DNA of 12,902 bases, taken from positions 1-12,902 of the forward strand of contig DAOWOO010000011.1 in the NCBI GenBank assembly GCA_030642025.1, given 5' to 3'. Positions 6,883 to 12,902 of the stretch are shown piece after piece. Numbering within the stretch: the first letter of the stretch is position 1; each line of letters opens with the position of its first letter. A program made the position numbers and the translations under genes. The notes beneath the pieces are model-generated. The model was not told the origin of the DNA and did no database searches. It saw only the letters and a program-made list of their open reading frames with translations. Origin of the DNA: Candidatus Zixiibacteriota bacterium (lineage in GTDB: Bacteria; Zixibacteria; MSB-5A5; GN15; PGXB01).

Positions 6883-8235
6883 ATGCAAAAGAAAAGAATA
6901 CTCATTATGGGAGCGGCCGGCAGAGACTTCCACAATTTCAACTGCCTGTACCGGGACAATAAAGATGTCGAAGTAGTAGCCTTTACGGCCACCCAGATTC
7001 CTGAGATTGAAGGACGTAAATATCCCGCCGCCCTGGCCGGAAAACTATACCCCAGGGGAATCCCGATTTACCCGGAGGCCGATCTTCTGCAACTTATAAA
7101 AGATAAAAAGGTTGACGAGGTTGTTTTCTCATATTCGGACGTGCCGTATGACTATGTCATGGACAAAGCGTCGTACGTCATGTCGGCCGGTGCGCGGTTT
7201 TCGTTTGAGGCCGCCGGACCGACCATGATCAAGTCCAAGAAACCGGTGGTGGCGGTTTGCGCCATTCGGACCGGTTGCGGCAAATCCCAGACATCGCGGC
7301 GTGTGGCCGAAATTCTGCGTGATATGGGTCTGAAAGTGGTTATCATCCGCCATCCCATGCCGTACGGCGACCTGGCCAAACAGGCCTGCCAGCGATTTGC
7401 CACTCTCGCCGATATGGACAAACACAAATGTACTATCGAAGAGCGCGAAGAGTACGAACCGCATATTAATCAGGGCAGTGTGGTCTATGCCGGTGTTGAT
7501 TATGAGATAATCGTTCGTGAAGCTGAAAAAGAGGCCGATGTCATTCTCTGGGACGGTGGTAACAATGATATGTCGTTCTATCAGCCCGATCTTCTGATTA
7601 CGGTGGTCGATCCGCACCGTCCGGGACATGAGTTGGAGTATTATCCCGGCCAGAATAATTTCCTGATGGCTGATATAATTGTGATCAACAAGATCGATAC
7701 GGCACAGCCGGAAGGTGTCATTGAAGTGCGCCGCAATATCCAGGCCTTTAATCCGTATGCGGTGGTGGTTGACTGCGCCTCTCCGATCAAGGTAGAGAAC
7801 CCCGACTTGATTAGCGGCAAGAGGGTGCTGGTTATCGAGGACGGCCCGACCACAACGCACGGTGAGATGGAATACGGCGCGGGTATGATGGCCGCGGCCA
7901 AGTTCGGCGCCGCCGAGGTTGTCGATCCCAGGCCGTACACGGTGGGAACCATTACCGCCACATTCGAAAAATACCCCGATATCGGTCCGCTTCTGCCGGC
8001 CATGGGTTATTTCGGTAAACAGCTTCAGGACATGAAAAAGACAATCGACAAGGTCGAGTGCGACTCCGTTATTGTTGCCACTCCGATTGATCTGAACCGT
8101 GTTGTCAAGATCAATAAGCCGGCTGTCCGCGTTACCTATGACCTTCAGGAAATCGGCAAGCCCGACCTGACCGATATATTGACCGCCCGTTTTAAAGTAT
8201 CGAAAAAACGCACGGCGAAAGGCAAAAAGAAATAA
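6883..8235 (+). CDS. COG2403-type predicted GTPase (cyclic 2,3-diphosphoglycerate synthetase-like)
   Basis: A 450-residue protein in two parts. The N-terminal domain (about 1-120) looks Rossmann-like, with ILIMGAAGRDFHNFN at residues 6-20. The second part is a P-loop NTPase: RTGCGKS at 129-135 with Lys134, DGGNND at 224-229 as a Walker B/G3-like site, and NKID at 269-272, the guanine-specificity NKxD motif. This matches the family called 'predicted GTPase' or, after the Methanothermus enzyme, cyclic 2,3-diphosphoglycerate synthetase. That activity is unproven for bacterial members, so the name should be used with care. The tail (about 440-450) is SKKRTAKGKKK, strongly basic. GGAG (6871-6874) lies 8 bases before the ATG. 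It is 3 bases from the carbamate kinase gene, so the two are surely co-translated. Confidence 0.85.
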   Translation: MQKKRILIMGAAGRDFHNFNCLYRDNKDVEVVAFTATQIPEIEGRKYPAALAGKLYPRGIPIYPEADLLQLIKDKKVDEVVFSYSDVPYDYVMDKASYVMSAGARFSFEAAGPTMIKSKKPVVAVCAIRTGCGKSQTSRRVAEILRDMGLKVVIIRHPMPYGDLAKQACQRFATLADMDKHKCTIEEREEYEPHINQGSVVYAGVDYEIIVREAEKEADVILWDGGNNDMSFYQPDLLITVVDPHRPGHELEYYPGQNNFLMADIIVINKIDTAQPEGVIEVRRNIQAFNPYAVVVDCASPIKVENPDLISGKRVLVIEDGPTTTHGEMEYGAGMMAAAKFGAAEVVDPRPYTVGTITATFEKYPDIGPLLPAMGYFGKQLQDMKKTIDKVECDSVIVATPIDLNRVVKINKPAVRVTYDLQEIGKPDLTDILTARFKVSKKRTAKGKKK

Positions 8236-8238
8236 CTG

Positions 8239-9195
8239 ATGATGAAACTCAGCGGCAAATCGGCGGTAGTCGCCCTGGGCGGTAACGCCATAACCAAACA
8301 CGATATCGAGGATACTATCGCCAATCAGTTTGCCAATACCCGCCGATCACTGGATGGAATTGTCCATCTGGCCCGGTACGGTTATAAATTAGCAATTTCT
8401 CATGGTAATGGCCCGCAGGTAGGCAATGCCATTCTGCGGGTTGAACTGGCCGCTGAAAAGGCGCCTATCCTGCCGCTGGGTATATGCGTTGCTGATACCG
8501 AGGGCGGCATGGGGTACATGATCGAGCAATCCCTTCAGAATCGTCTCAGGCAGGAGGGAATAGACCGACCCGTGGTGACAATAATATCACAGGTCGTGGT
8601 CGATAGAAATGATCCCCAGATAGCTAATCCAAGCAAGTATGTCGGACAGTTTTATTCCGAAAAACAAGCCCGACTGTTCACCGATAAGCGCGGTTGGACC
8701 ATGAAAAAGGATGCTGACCGCGGCTGGCGGCGGGTGGTCCCGTCACCCCGGCCGCTTTCCGTTGTGGAAACTGAAACTATTAAATCTCTTGTAGACAACG
8801 GGACGATTGTGATTGCCGTCGGCGGCGGCGGGATTCCGGTCTTTATCGACGATAACGGCGACTACGAAGGAATTGATGCCGTAATTGACAAGGACTTCGC
8901 CTCGGCCGTGCTGGCCCGGGACATAAGCTCGGAAACTCTGATAGTATTAACATCGGTTGAACAGATTGCGCTGAATTTTGCGAAGGAAAACCAACGGTTG
9001 CTGGACAGAATTACCGTATCAGAAGCAAAGAAGTACCTGAAAGAAGGACATTTCCCGCCCGGCTCGATGGGTCCGAAAGTTGAGGCCGCCATCCAGTTTA
9101 TTGATAACGGCGGCCGGGAAGTTATAATTACCTCAATTGAGAATGCCAGCAAGATTCATGATGGAAATGTCGGAACGAGGATAGTCCCCGATTGA
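8239..9195 (+). CDS. arcC: Carbamate kinase (variant subfamily)
   Basis: A 318-residue amino-acid-kinase-fold protein with the carbamate kinase layout. Motifs are VVALGGNAI (10-18), HGNGPQVGNA (from residue 55), VVVDRNDPQIANPSKYVG, WRRVVPSPRP, VGGGGIPVF (around 194-202), GIDAVIDKDFASAVLA and GSMGPKVEA (275-283). The enzyme interconverts carbamoyl phosphate plus ADP with carbamate plus ATP, usually running towards ATP. Where classical ArcC has AMSQG near residue 85, this one has ADTEGGMGYM (85-94), so the partner or substrate may differ. No arginine deiminase or carbamoyltransferase gene is in the window. It starts 3 bases after the GTPase stop with a poor ribosome site, pointing to coupling; ATG 8242 is an equal alternative. 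Confidence 0.88.
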   Translation: MMKLSGKSAVVALGGNAITKHDIEDTIANQFANTRRSLDGIVHLARYGYKLAISHGNGPQVGNAILRVELAAEKAPILPLGICVADTEGGMGYMIEQSLQNRLRQEGIDRPVVTIISQVVVDRNDPQIANPSKYVGQFYSEKQARLFTDKRGWTMKKDADRGWRRVVPSPRPLSVVETETIKSLVDNGTIVIAVGGGGIPVFIDDNGDYEGIDAVIDKDFASAVLARDISSETLIVLTSVEQIALNFAKENQRLLDRITVSEAKKYLKEGHFPPGSMGPKVEAAIQFIDNGGREVIITSIENASKIHDGNVGTRIVPD

Positions 9196-9197
9196 TT

Positions 9198-10559
9198 ATG
9201 TGCCGGATTTCTGAAAAGATTGTCTCTGCTATTCTAAGTCAAGGCCGGATTTACGAGGTCGGCGGCGCTGTTCGCGACAGCCTGCTGAAAAGAAAGGTAC
9301 AGCCGGAAGATCGTGATTACCTGGTCTGCGGCGTGCCGTATCGTGAGCTTTCGCAAATTCTGAAGAATTATGGTAAAGTAGACTTGGTGGGAAAATCTTT
9401 CGGTGTCATAAAATTCACGCAGTATGTTAACGATAGTAAGTACACTTTCGATATTGCTCTTCCGAGAAAGGAATATTCAACCGGGGTGGGCCATCGCGAT
9501 TTTATGGTGTCATTCGATCCGGATATCGGCATTGAAGAGGATTTAACGCGGCGCGATTTTACGATTAATGCCATGGCCCTGTCGCTCGATAATCACGAGC
9601 TGATTGACCCGCTGGGCGGACGGGTCGATCTGGAAAACCGGCAGATCCGTATGGTTTCAAACAGAGCTTTTCCCGAAGATCCCTTAAGGATGCTTCGGGC
9701 TATACAGTTTGCGGCCCGGTACGAGTTCGATATAGAGCCAAAAACACTGGCCGGAATAAAGGACAATGTAGCGTTGATAACCACCGTTACACCCGAACGA
9801 ATCGCCGATGAACTCGTCAAGCTTCTGGTGTTGGCCTCGGAGCCATCGCGGGGCTTAAGGTTGATGCGGGAAACCGGGCTTTTAAAGGAAATCCTGCCCG
9901 AACTGGAGGAAACTGTTGGAGTCGAACAACCGGGTGGATATCATAAGTATGATGTTTTCGAGCACTCGATTCGCTCCGCCGACGCCGCCCCGCAGAACCT
10001 TCTCGTTCGCCTGGCGGCGTTGTTGCATGATGTCACCAAGCCACAGGCCAAGAGACTGACTGATGACGGCGCGACTTTCTACGGTCACGAAAAAACCGGG
10101 TCAAAGGTTGCCGCAAGGATTTTAAAACGCTTGCGCTACTCATCGGAGTTGACCGGGAAAGTGTCGACGCTGGTTGATCGTCATATGTTTACCACTCAGG
10201 TTACGGATAAAGGTATGCGGCGGCTGATCCGCCGGGTGGGGACGGAATTGATATTTGACCTGCTTGATTTGCGCCGGGCTGATGTCGAAGCACAGGGGAT
10301 GGGCGGCTCTACCGATGATGTTGACGAATTTGAACGGCGTATACGCGATGAAATTGATAAAAAACCCCCGTTCGGGATAAATGACCTGGCCATTAATGGT
10401 GACGATATAATGAAAAGCTTCGAGATTCCCCAGTCACCGGTGGTTGGTGAGGTCCTCAATTACCTTATGGAAAAAGTACTGGATGAACCGAAAGACAATC
10501 TCCGGGAAAAACTGATTGAGTTTGCCCGGTCGTTTCTGGCAAACAGGAAAAATTTATAG
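9198..10559 (+). CDS. cca: CCA-adding/poly(A) polymerase-family tRNA nucleotidyltransferase with HD domain
   Basis: A 453-residue class II nucleotidyltransferase that builds or repairs the CCA end of tRNA, or adds only part of it. Motifs are VGGAVRD (residues 21-27), DRD with metal-binding Asp38 and Asp40, RRDFTINAMAL (from 118), DPLGGRVDLENRQIR and FPEDPLRMLRAIQFAARY. A C-terminal HD domain has FEHS, HDVTKP (His277, Asp278) and a conserved-looking LVDRHM segment. Full CCA, A-only and CC-only enzymes cannot be separated by eye. The start is uncertain: TTG 9192 overlaps the arcC stop and has GAGGA (9177-9181) at 10 bases, while ATG 9198 is the commoner codon but is 16 bases away. It differs in role from its neighbours and probably rides on their transcript. 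Confidence 0.9.
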   Translation: MCRISEKIVSAILSQGRIYEVGGAVRDSLLKRKVQPEDRDYLVCGVPYRELSQILKNYGKVDLVGKSFGVIKFTQYVNDSKYTFDIALPRKEYSTGVGHRDFMVSFDPDIGIEEDLTRRDFTINAMALSLDNHELIDPLGGRVDLENRQIRMVSNRAFPEDPLRMLRAIQFAARYEFDIEPKTLAGIKDNVALITTVTPERIADELVKLLVLASEPSRGLRLMRETGLLKEILPELEETVGVEQPGGYHKYDVFEHSIRSADAAPQNLLVRLAALLHDVTKPQAKRLTDDGATFYGHEKTGSKVAARILKRLRYSSELTGKVSTLVDRHMFTTQVTDKGMRRLIRRVGTELIFDLLDLRRADVEAQGMGGSTDDVDEFERRIRDEIDKKPPFGINDLAINGDDIMKSFEIPQSPVVGEVLNYLMEKVLDEPKDNLREKLIEFARSFLANRKNL

Positions 10560-10606
10560 AACAGTAGTTAAATGAAAATTAATTATAAATGTCTGGAGAA
10601 GGCTGG

Positions 10607-11767
10607 ATGAAGATTCACGAATATCAAGCCAAGGAAATCTTTGCCGCAGGCGGTATCCCGATCCCCAAAGGGGCGGCCGCGTCTAATGTCGCCGAGGCGG
10701 TGGCATTAGCAGAATCGTATGGCCGACCTGTTATGGTCAAGTCGCAAGTGCATGTTGGCGGTCGCGGCAAGGCCGGCGGTATTCAATATGCCGAAAATGT
10801 CGAAGCGGTCCGTGTCTGGACGCAGAAAATTCTCGGTATGGAGATAAAAGGACTTAAAGTCAACAAGGTTCTTATCACCGAAGCGGCCGACATTGTTTCC
10901 GAATCGTATGTTGGTATTATTATCGACCGTGCCTCCAAGGCTCCGGTTATCATGGTTTCCCCGGCGGGCGGTGTCGATATTGAAGAAGTCGCGGCCAGTA
11001 CGCCGGAGAAGATTCATAAGCTGGCCGTCGATCCCGTGATGGGTCTTCGGGCGTACCAGGCCCGTGATCTGGCCGGCAAGCTTTACACCGATATCAAGCT
11101 TATTCGCCAGGCGGCGGATATAATCATGAAGCTGTATGATATCTACTGGAAAATCGATGCGTCAATGGTGGAGATCAACCCGCTTATAAACACGCCGGAT
11201 GGTAAGGTGGTGGCGCTGGACGCTAAAAACAATATCGAAGACAACGGTCTCTTCCGTCAGAAGGATATTGCCGCCATGCGCGATCTTGATGCGGAAGATC
11301 CGGCCGAGATGGAAGCCCGTGACGGCGACCTGTCATTTGTCAGCCTTGATGGTAATATTGGCTGTATGGTCAATGGCGCCGGGCTGGCCATGGCCACGAT
11401 GGACCTGGTTAAACATTACGGTGGCGATCCGGCCAATTTCCTGGATATCGGCGGCTCTTCCAATCCGCAAAAGGTTCTGACGGCCATGAGCATAATCCTG
11501 CGCAATTCCAATGTTCGCGCCATCCTGATTAATATCTTCGGCGGGATTACCCGGTGCGACGATGTCGCCAACGGCATTGTGATGGCTTATGAAGAGTTGA
11601 GACCGGAAATACCGATTGTGGTTCGACTGACCGGCACCAACGAAGCGCAAGCTCGAAAGATATTGAAAAAGATTAATCTTAAATCGGCCGATACGCTTGA
11701 CGATGTCGTGAAAAAAACAATCGAACTGGCCGAACTTGACACCGTTACCGCCGGGAGGACTGTATGA
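10607..11767 (+). CDS. sucC: Succinyl-CoA synthetase, beta subunit
   Basis: A 386-residue ATP-grasp protein with the expected length. MKIHEYQAKEIF opens the protein. KSQVHVGGRGKAGGI (about 45-59) is the nucleotide-binding strand, ESYVGIIIDR and VEINPLI belong to the ATP-grasp core, and FLDIGGSSNPQKV with INIFGGITRCD form the C-terminal CoA-ligase domain. With SucD it converts succinyl-CoA, ADP (or GDP) and phosphate to succinate and ATP (or GTP) in the citric acid cycle. The usual DDNAL segment reads EDNGL here. ATG 10607 is preferred to ATG 10589 because homology starts there and GGAG (10595-10598) lies 8 bases before it. It is 47 bases after cca and overlaps sucD by 4 bases (ATGA). Confidence 0.97.
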   Translation: MKIHEYQAKEIFAAGGIPIPKGAAASNVAEAVALAESYGRPVMVKSQVHVGGRGKAGGIQYAENVEAVRVWTQKILGMEIKGLKVNKVLITEAADIVSESYVGIIIDRASKAPVIMVSPAGGVDIEEVAASTPEKIHKLAVDPVMGLRAYQARDLAGKLYTDIKLIRQAADIIMKLYDIYWKIDASMVEINPLINTPDGKVVALDAKNNIEDNGLFRQKDIAAMRDLDAEDPAEMEARDGDLSFVSLDGNIGCMVNGAGLAMATMDLVKHYGGDPANFLDIGGSSNPQKVLTAMSIILRNSNVRAILINIFGGITRCDDVANGIVMAYEELRPEIPIVVRLTGTNEAQARKILKKINLKSADTLDDVVKKTIELAELDTVTAGRTV

Positions 11768-12825
11768 GTATCCTTATAAACAAACGGACAAAAGTGATTG
11801 TGCAGGGGATTACCGGGCGTGACGGTTCCTTCCACGCCGAGCAGATGAAAAAATATGGCACCAATGTGGTCGGCGGTGTTACCCCGGGTAAAGGCGGAAC
11901 TAAAGTCCATGGTATTCCCGTATTCAATTCCATGGCCGAAGCGGTTGCCAAAACGAAAGCCAATACTTCGGTTATTTATGTTCCGCCGCCATTTGCGATT
12001 GATGCGGTTTATGAAGCGGTCGATGCCGGTATCAGATTGGTTGTCTGTATAACCGAAGGCGTACCCGCCAATGATATGCTTAAAGCGTATAAATATGTAA
12101 AGGATAACGGCGCCCGGATGATCGGCCCGAATTGCCCGGGACTCATATCGAGCGGCGAATCCAAAGTTGGCATTATGCCCGGCAACATTGTGAAAAAGGG
12201 CCCGGTCGGGGTGGTTTCGCGTTCAGGAACGCTTACTTATGAGGCCATATGGGCGTTGACCAGCGCCAATATTGGCCAGACAACCTGTCTCGGAATCGGT
12301 GGCGACCAGATTATCGGGACCAATTTTATTGATGTTCTGGAAATGTTTGAAGCCGACAAATCTACCCGGGGGGTGGTCATGATCGGCGAGATCGGGGGCT
12401 CTGATGAGGAGGAAGCTGCCAGGTTCATCAAGAAGAAAATGACCAAACCGGTGGTCGGATTTATAGCCGGTCGCCAGGCTCCTCCGGGCAAAAGAATGGG
12501 ACATGCGGGCGCCATTATATCGGGCGGCTCCGGCACCGCCGAGGAAAAGATCAAGGCGCTTAACGCCGCCGGCATTCCTGTGGCTGCATCCCCGACCGAA
12601 ATTCCTGCCCTGATAAAGGAGTTGATGGACAAAAGGAAAAAGGATGGGGCCAAAAAGAAGGTAAAGAAGGCTTCAAAGGCAAAAACGGCTAAAACTGATA
12701 AAAAGGCCAAAACAACCGCCAGGTCAAAGGCCAAAGCCAAAAATAGGCCGGTGAAAAAGACCGCGCTCAAAGTCAAAAAGGCGGCGGCCAGAACGAAAAA
12801 AACCACGACCGGAAAGAAAAAATAA
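11764..12825 (+). CDS. sucD: Succinyl-CoA synthetase, alpha subunit, with lysine/alanine-rich tail
   Basis: A 353-residue protein; the family is usually about 290. The core (1-289) has the CoA-binding Rossmann part with VQGITGRDGSFHAEQM, PPFAIDAVYEA, CITEGVPANDM, IGPNCPGLI and SRSGTLTYE. The GHAGAI motif contains the phosphorylated His247. Residues 290-353 are an extra tail of 64 residues with 27 Lys, 4 Arg, 12 Ala and only 2 Asp, resembling histone H1 or the tails of mycobacterial HU. Nothing suggests a frameshift: the core ends properly and the tail reads cleanly to TAA. The ATG overlaps the sucC stop (ATGA), and GGGAGGA lies at 11753-11759. The catalytic role is firm; the tail's role is unknown. 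Confidence 0.97.
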   Translation: MSILINKRTKVIVQGITGRDGSFHAEQMKKYGTNVVGGVTPGKGGTKVHGIPVFNSMAEAVAKTKANTSVIYVPPPFAIDAVYEAVDAGIRLVVCITEGVPANDMLKAYKYVKDNGARMIGPNCPGLISSGESKVGIMPGNIVKKGPVGVVSRSGTLTYEAIWALTSANIGQTTCLGIGGDQIIGTNFIDVLEMFEADKSTRGVVMIGEIGGSDEEEAARFIKKKMTKPVVGFIAGRQAPPGKRMGHAGAIISGGSGTAEEKIKALNAAGIPVAASPTEIPALIKELMDKRKKDGAKKKVKKASKAKTAKTDKKAKTTARSKAKAKNRPVKKTALKVKKAAARTKKTTTGKKK

Positions 12826-12867
12826 ATTTATCATAGGTGTACACTGCACATCGAAGGAGTAATGAGA

Positions 12868-12902
12868 ATGGCTGACACAGATCCGAAACCGGGTGTTTCG
12901 GA
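12868..12902 (+). CDS. Start of an unidentified gene, cut by window end
   Basis: AAGGAG (12854-12859) lies 8 bases before ATG 12868, which opens MADTDPKPGVS and runs off the end. ATG 12862 is in frame but only 2 bases from the ribosome site. It lies 42 bases after sucD, so it is probably in the same operon. Eleven codons are too few to name a product. Confidence 0.6.
   Translation, partial: MADTDPKPGVS

Noticed and set aside
7129..8301. Long open frame (390 codons) on the - strand opposite the GTPase gene
   Set aside because: It mirrors the well-supported + strand gene, has no recognisable motifs or ribosome site, and is explained by codon usage that avoids stops on the reverse strand.
10561..10606. 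TATAAA (10584-10589) as a separate sucC promoter
   Set aside because: No -35-like sequence lies 16-18 bases upstream, and the start point would fall on the sucC ribosome site. Read-through from cca is more likely.
12837..12844. GTGTACAC palindrome after sucD
   Set aside because: It is only 8 bases, has no T run and no partner repeat; chance is enough to explain it.

Overview
All genes in this window lie on the + strand, in what looks like ordinary bacterial chromosome of roughly 50% GC. The organism cannot be fixed from the sequence. Housekeeping promoters are of the plain sigma-70 type, Shine-Dalgarno sites are mostly clear, EF-Ts is the short form, and a COG2403-type GTPase sits beside a carbamate kinase. 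By eye this suits an uncultivated lineage near the FCB/deep-delta part of the bacterial tree (a Zixibacteria-like genome is my guess, low confidence). The standard promoters argue against a typical Bacteroidetes.

Layout. (1) 1-510: the C-terminal part of a sodium:solute symporter, cut by the window edge, with a possible weak terminator hairpin just after it. (2) 615-1199: a SprT-like zinc metalloprotease with a C-terminal four-cysteine zinc ribbon. (3) 1319-5130: a translation operon, promoter > rplM > rpsI > (structured leader) > rpsB > tsf > pyrH > frr > intrinsic terminator. It makes two ribosomal proteins, then S2, EF-Ts, UMP kinase and ribosome recycling factor. (4) 5131-5357: a regulatory intergenic region with several short palindromes, a second promoter with the same layout as the rplM promoter, and a perfect CRP-type operator. 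(5) 5358-9195: a tight three-gene cassette of aldehyde dehydrogenase, COG2403-type GTPase (often named cyclic 2,3-diphosphoglycerate synthetase) and carbamate kinase. (6) 9198-12825: cca-type tRNA nucleotidyltransferase, then sucC and sucD (succinyl-CoA synthetase). (7) 12868-12902: the first codons of one more gene.

How it fits together. The first operon is a classical ribosome/translation unit with two likely autoregulatory leaders. The second is probably one metabolic transcription unit starting near 5270 or 5339 and controlled by a CRP/FNR-family regulator. The most interesting items are the ALDH-GTPase-carbamate kinase cassette, whose joint function I cannot name; the CRP-type site in front of it; a histone-H1-like lysine/alanine tail on SucD; and an rpsB leader that can fold in two mutually exclusive ways.
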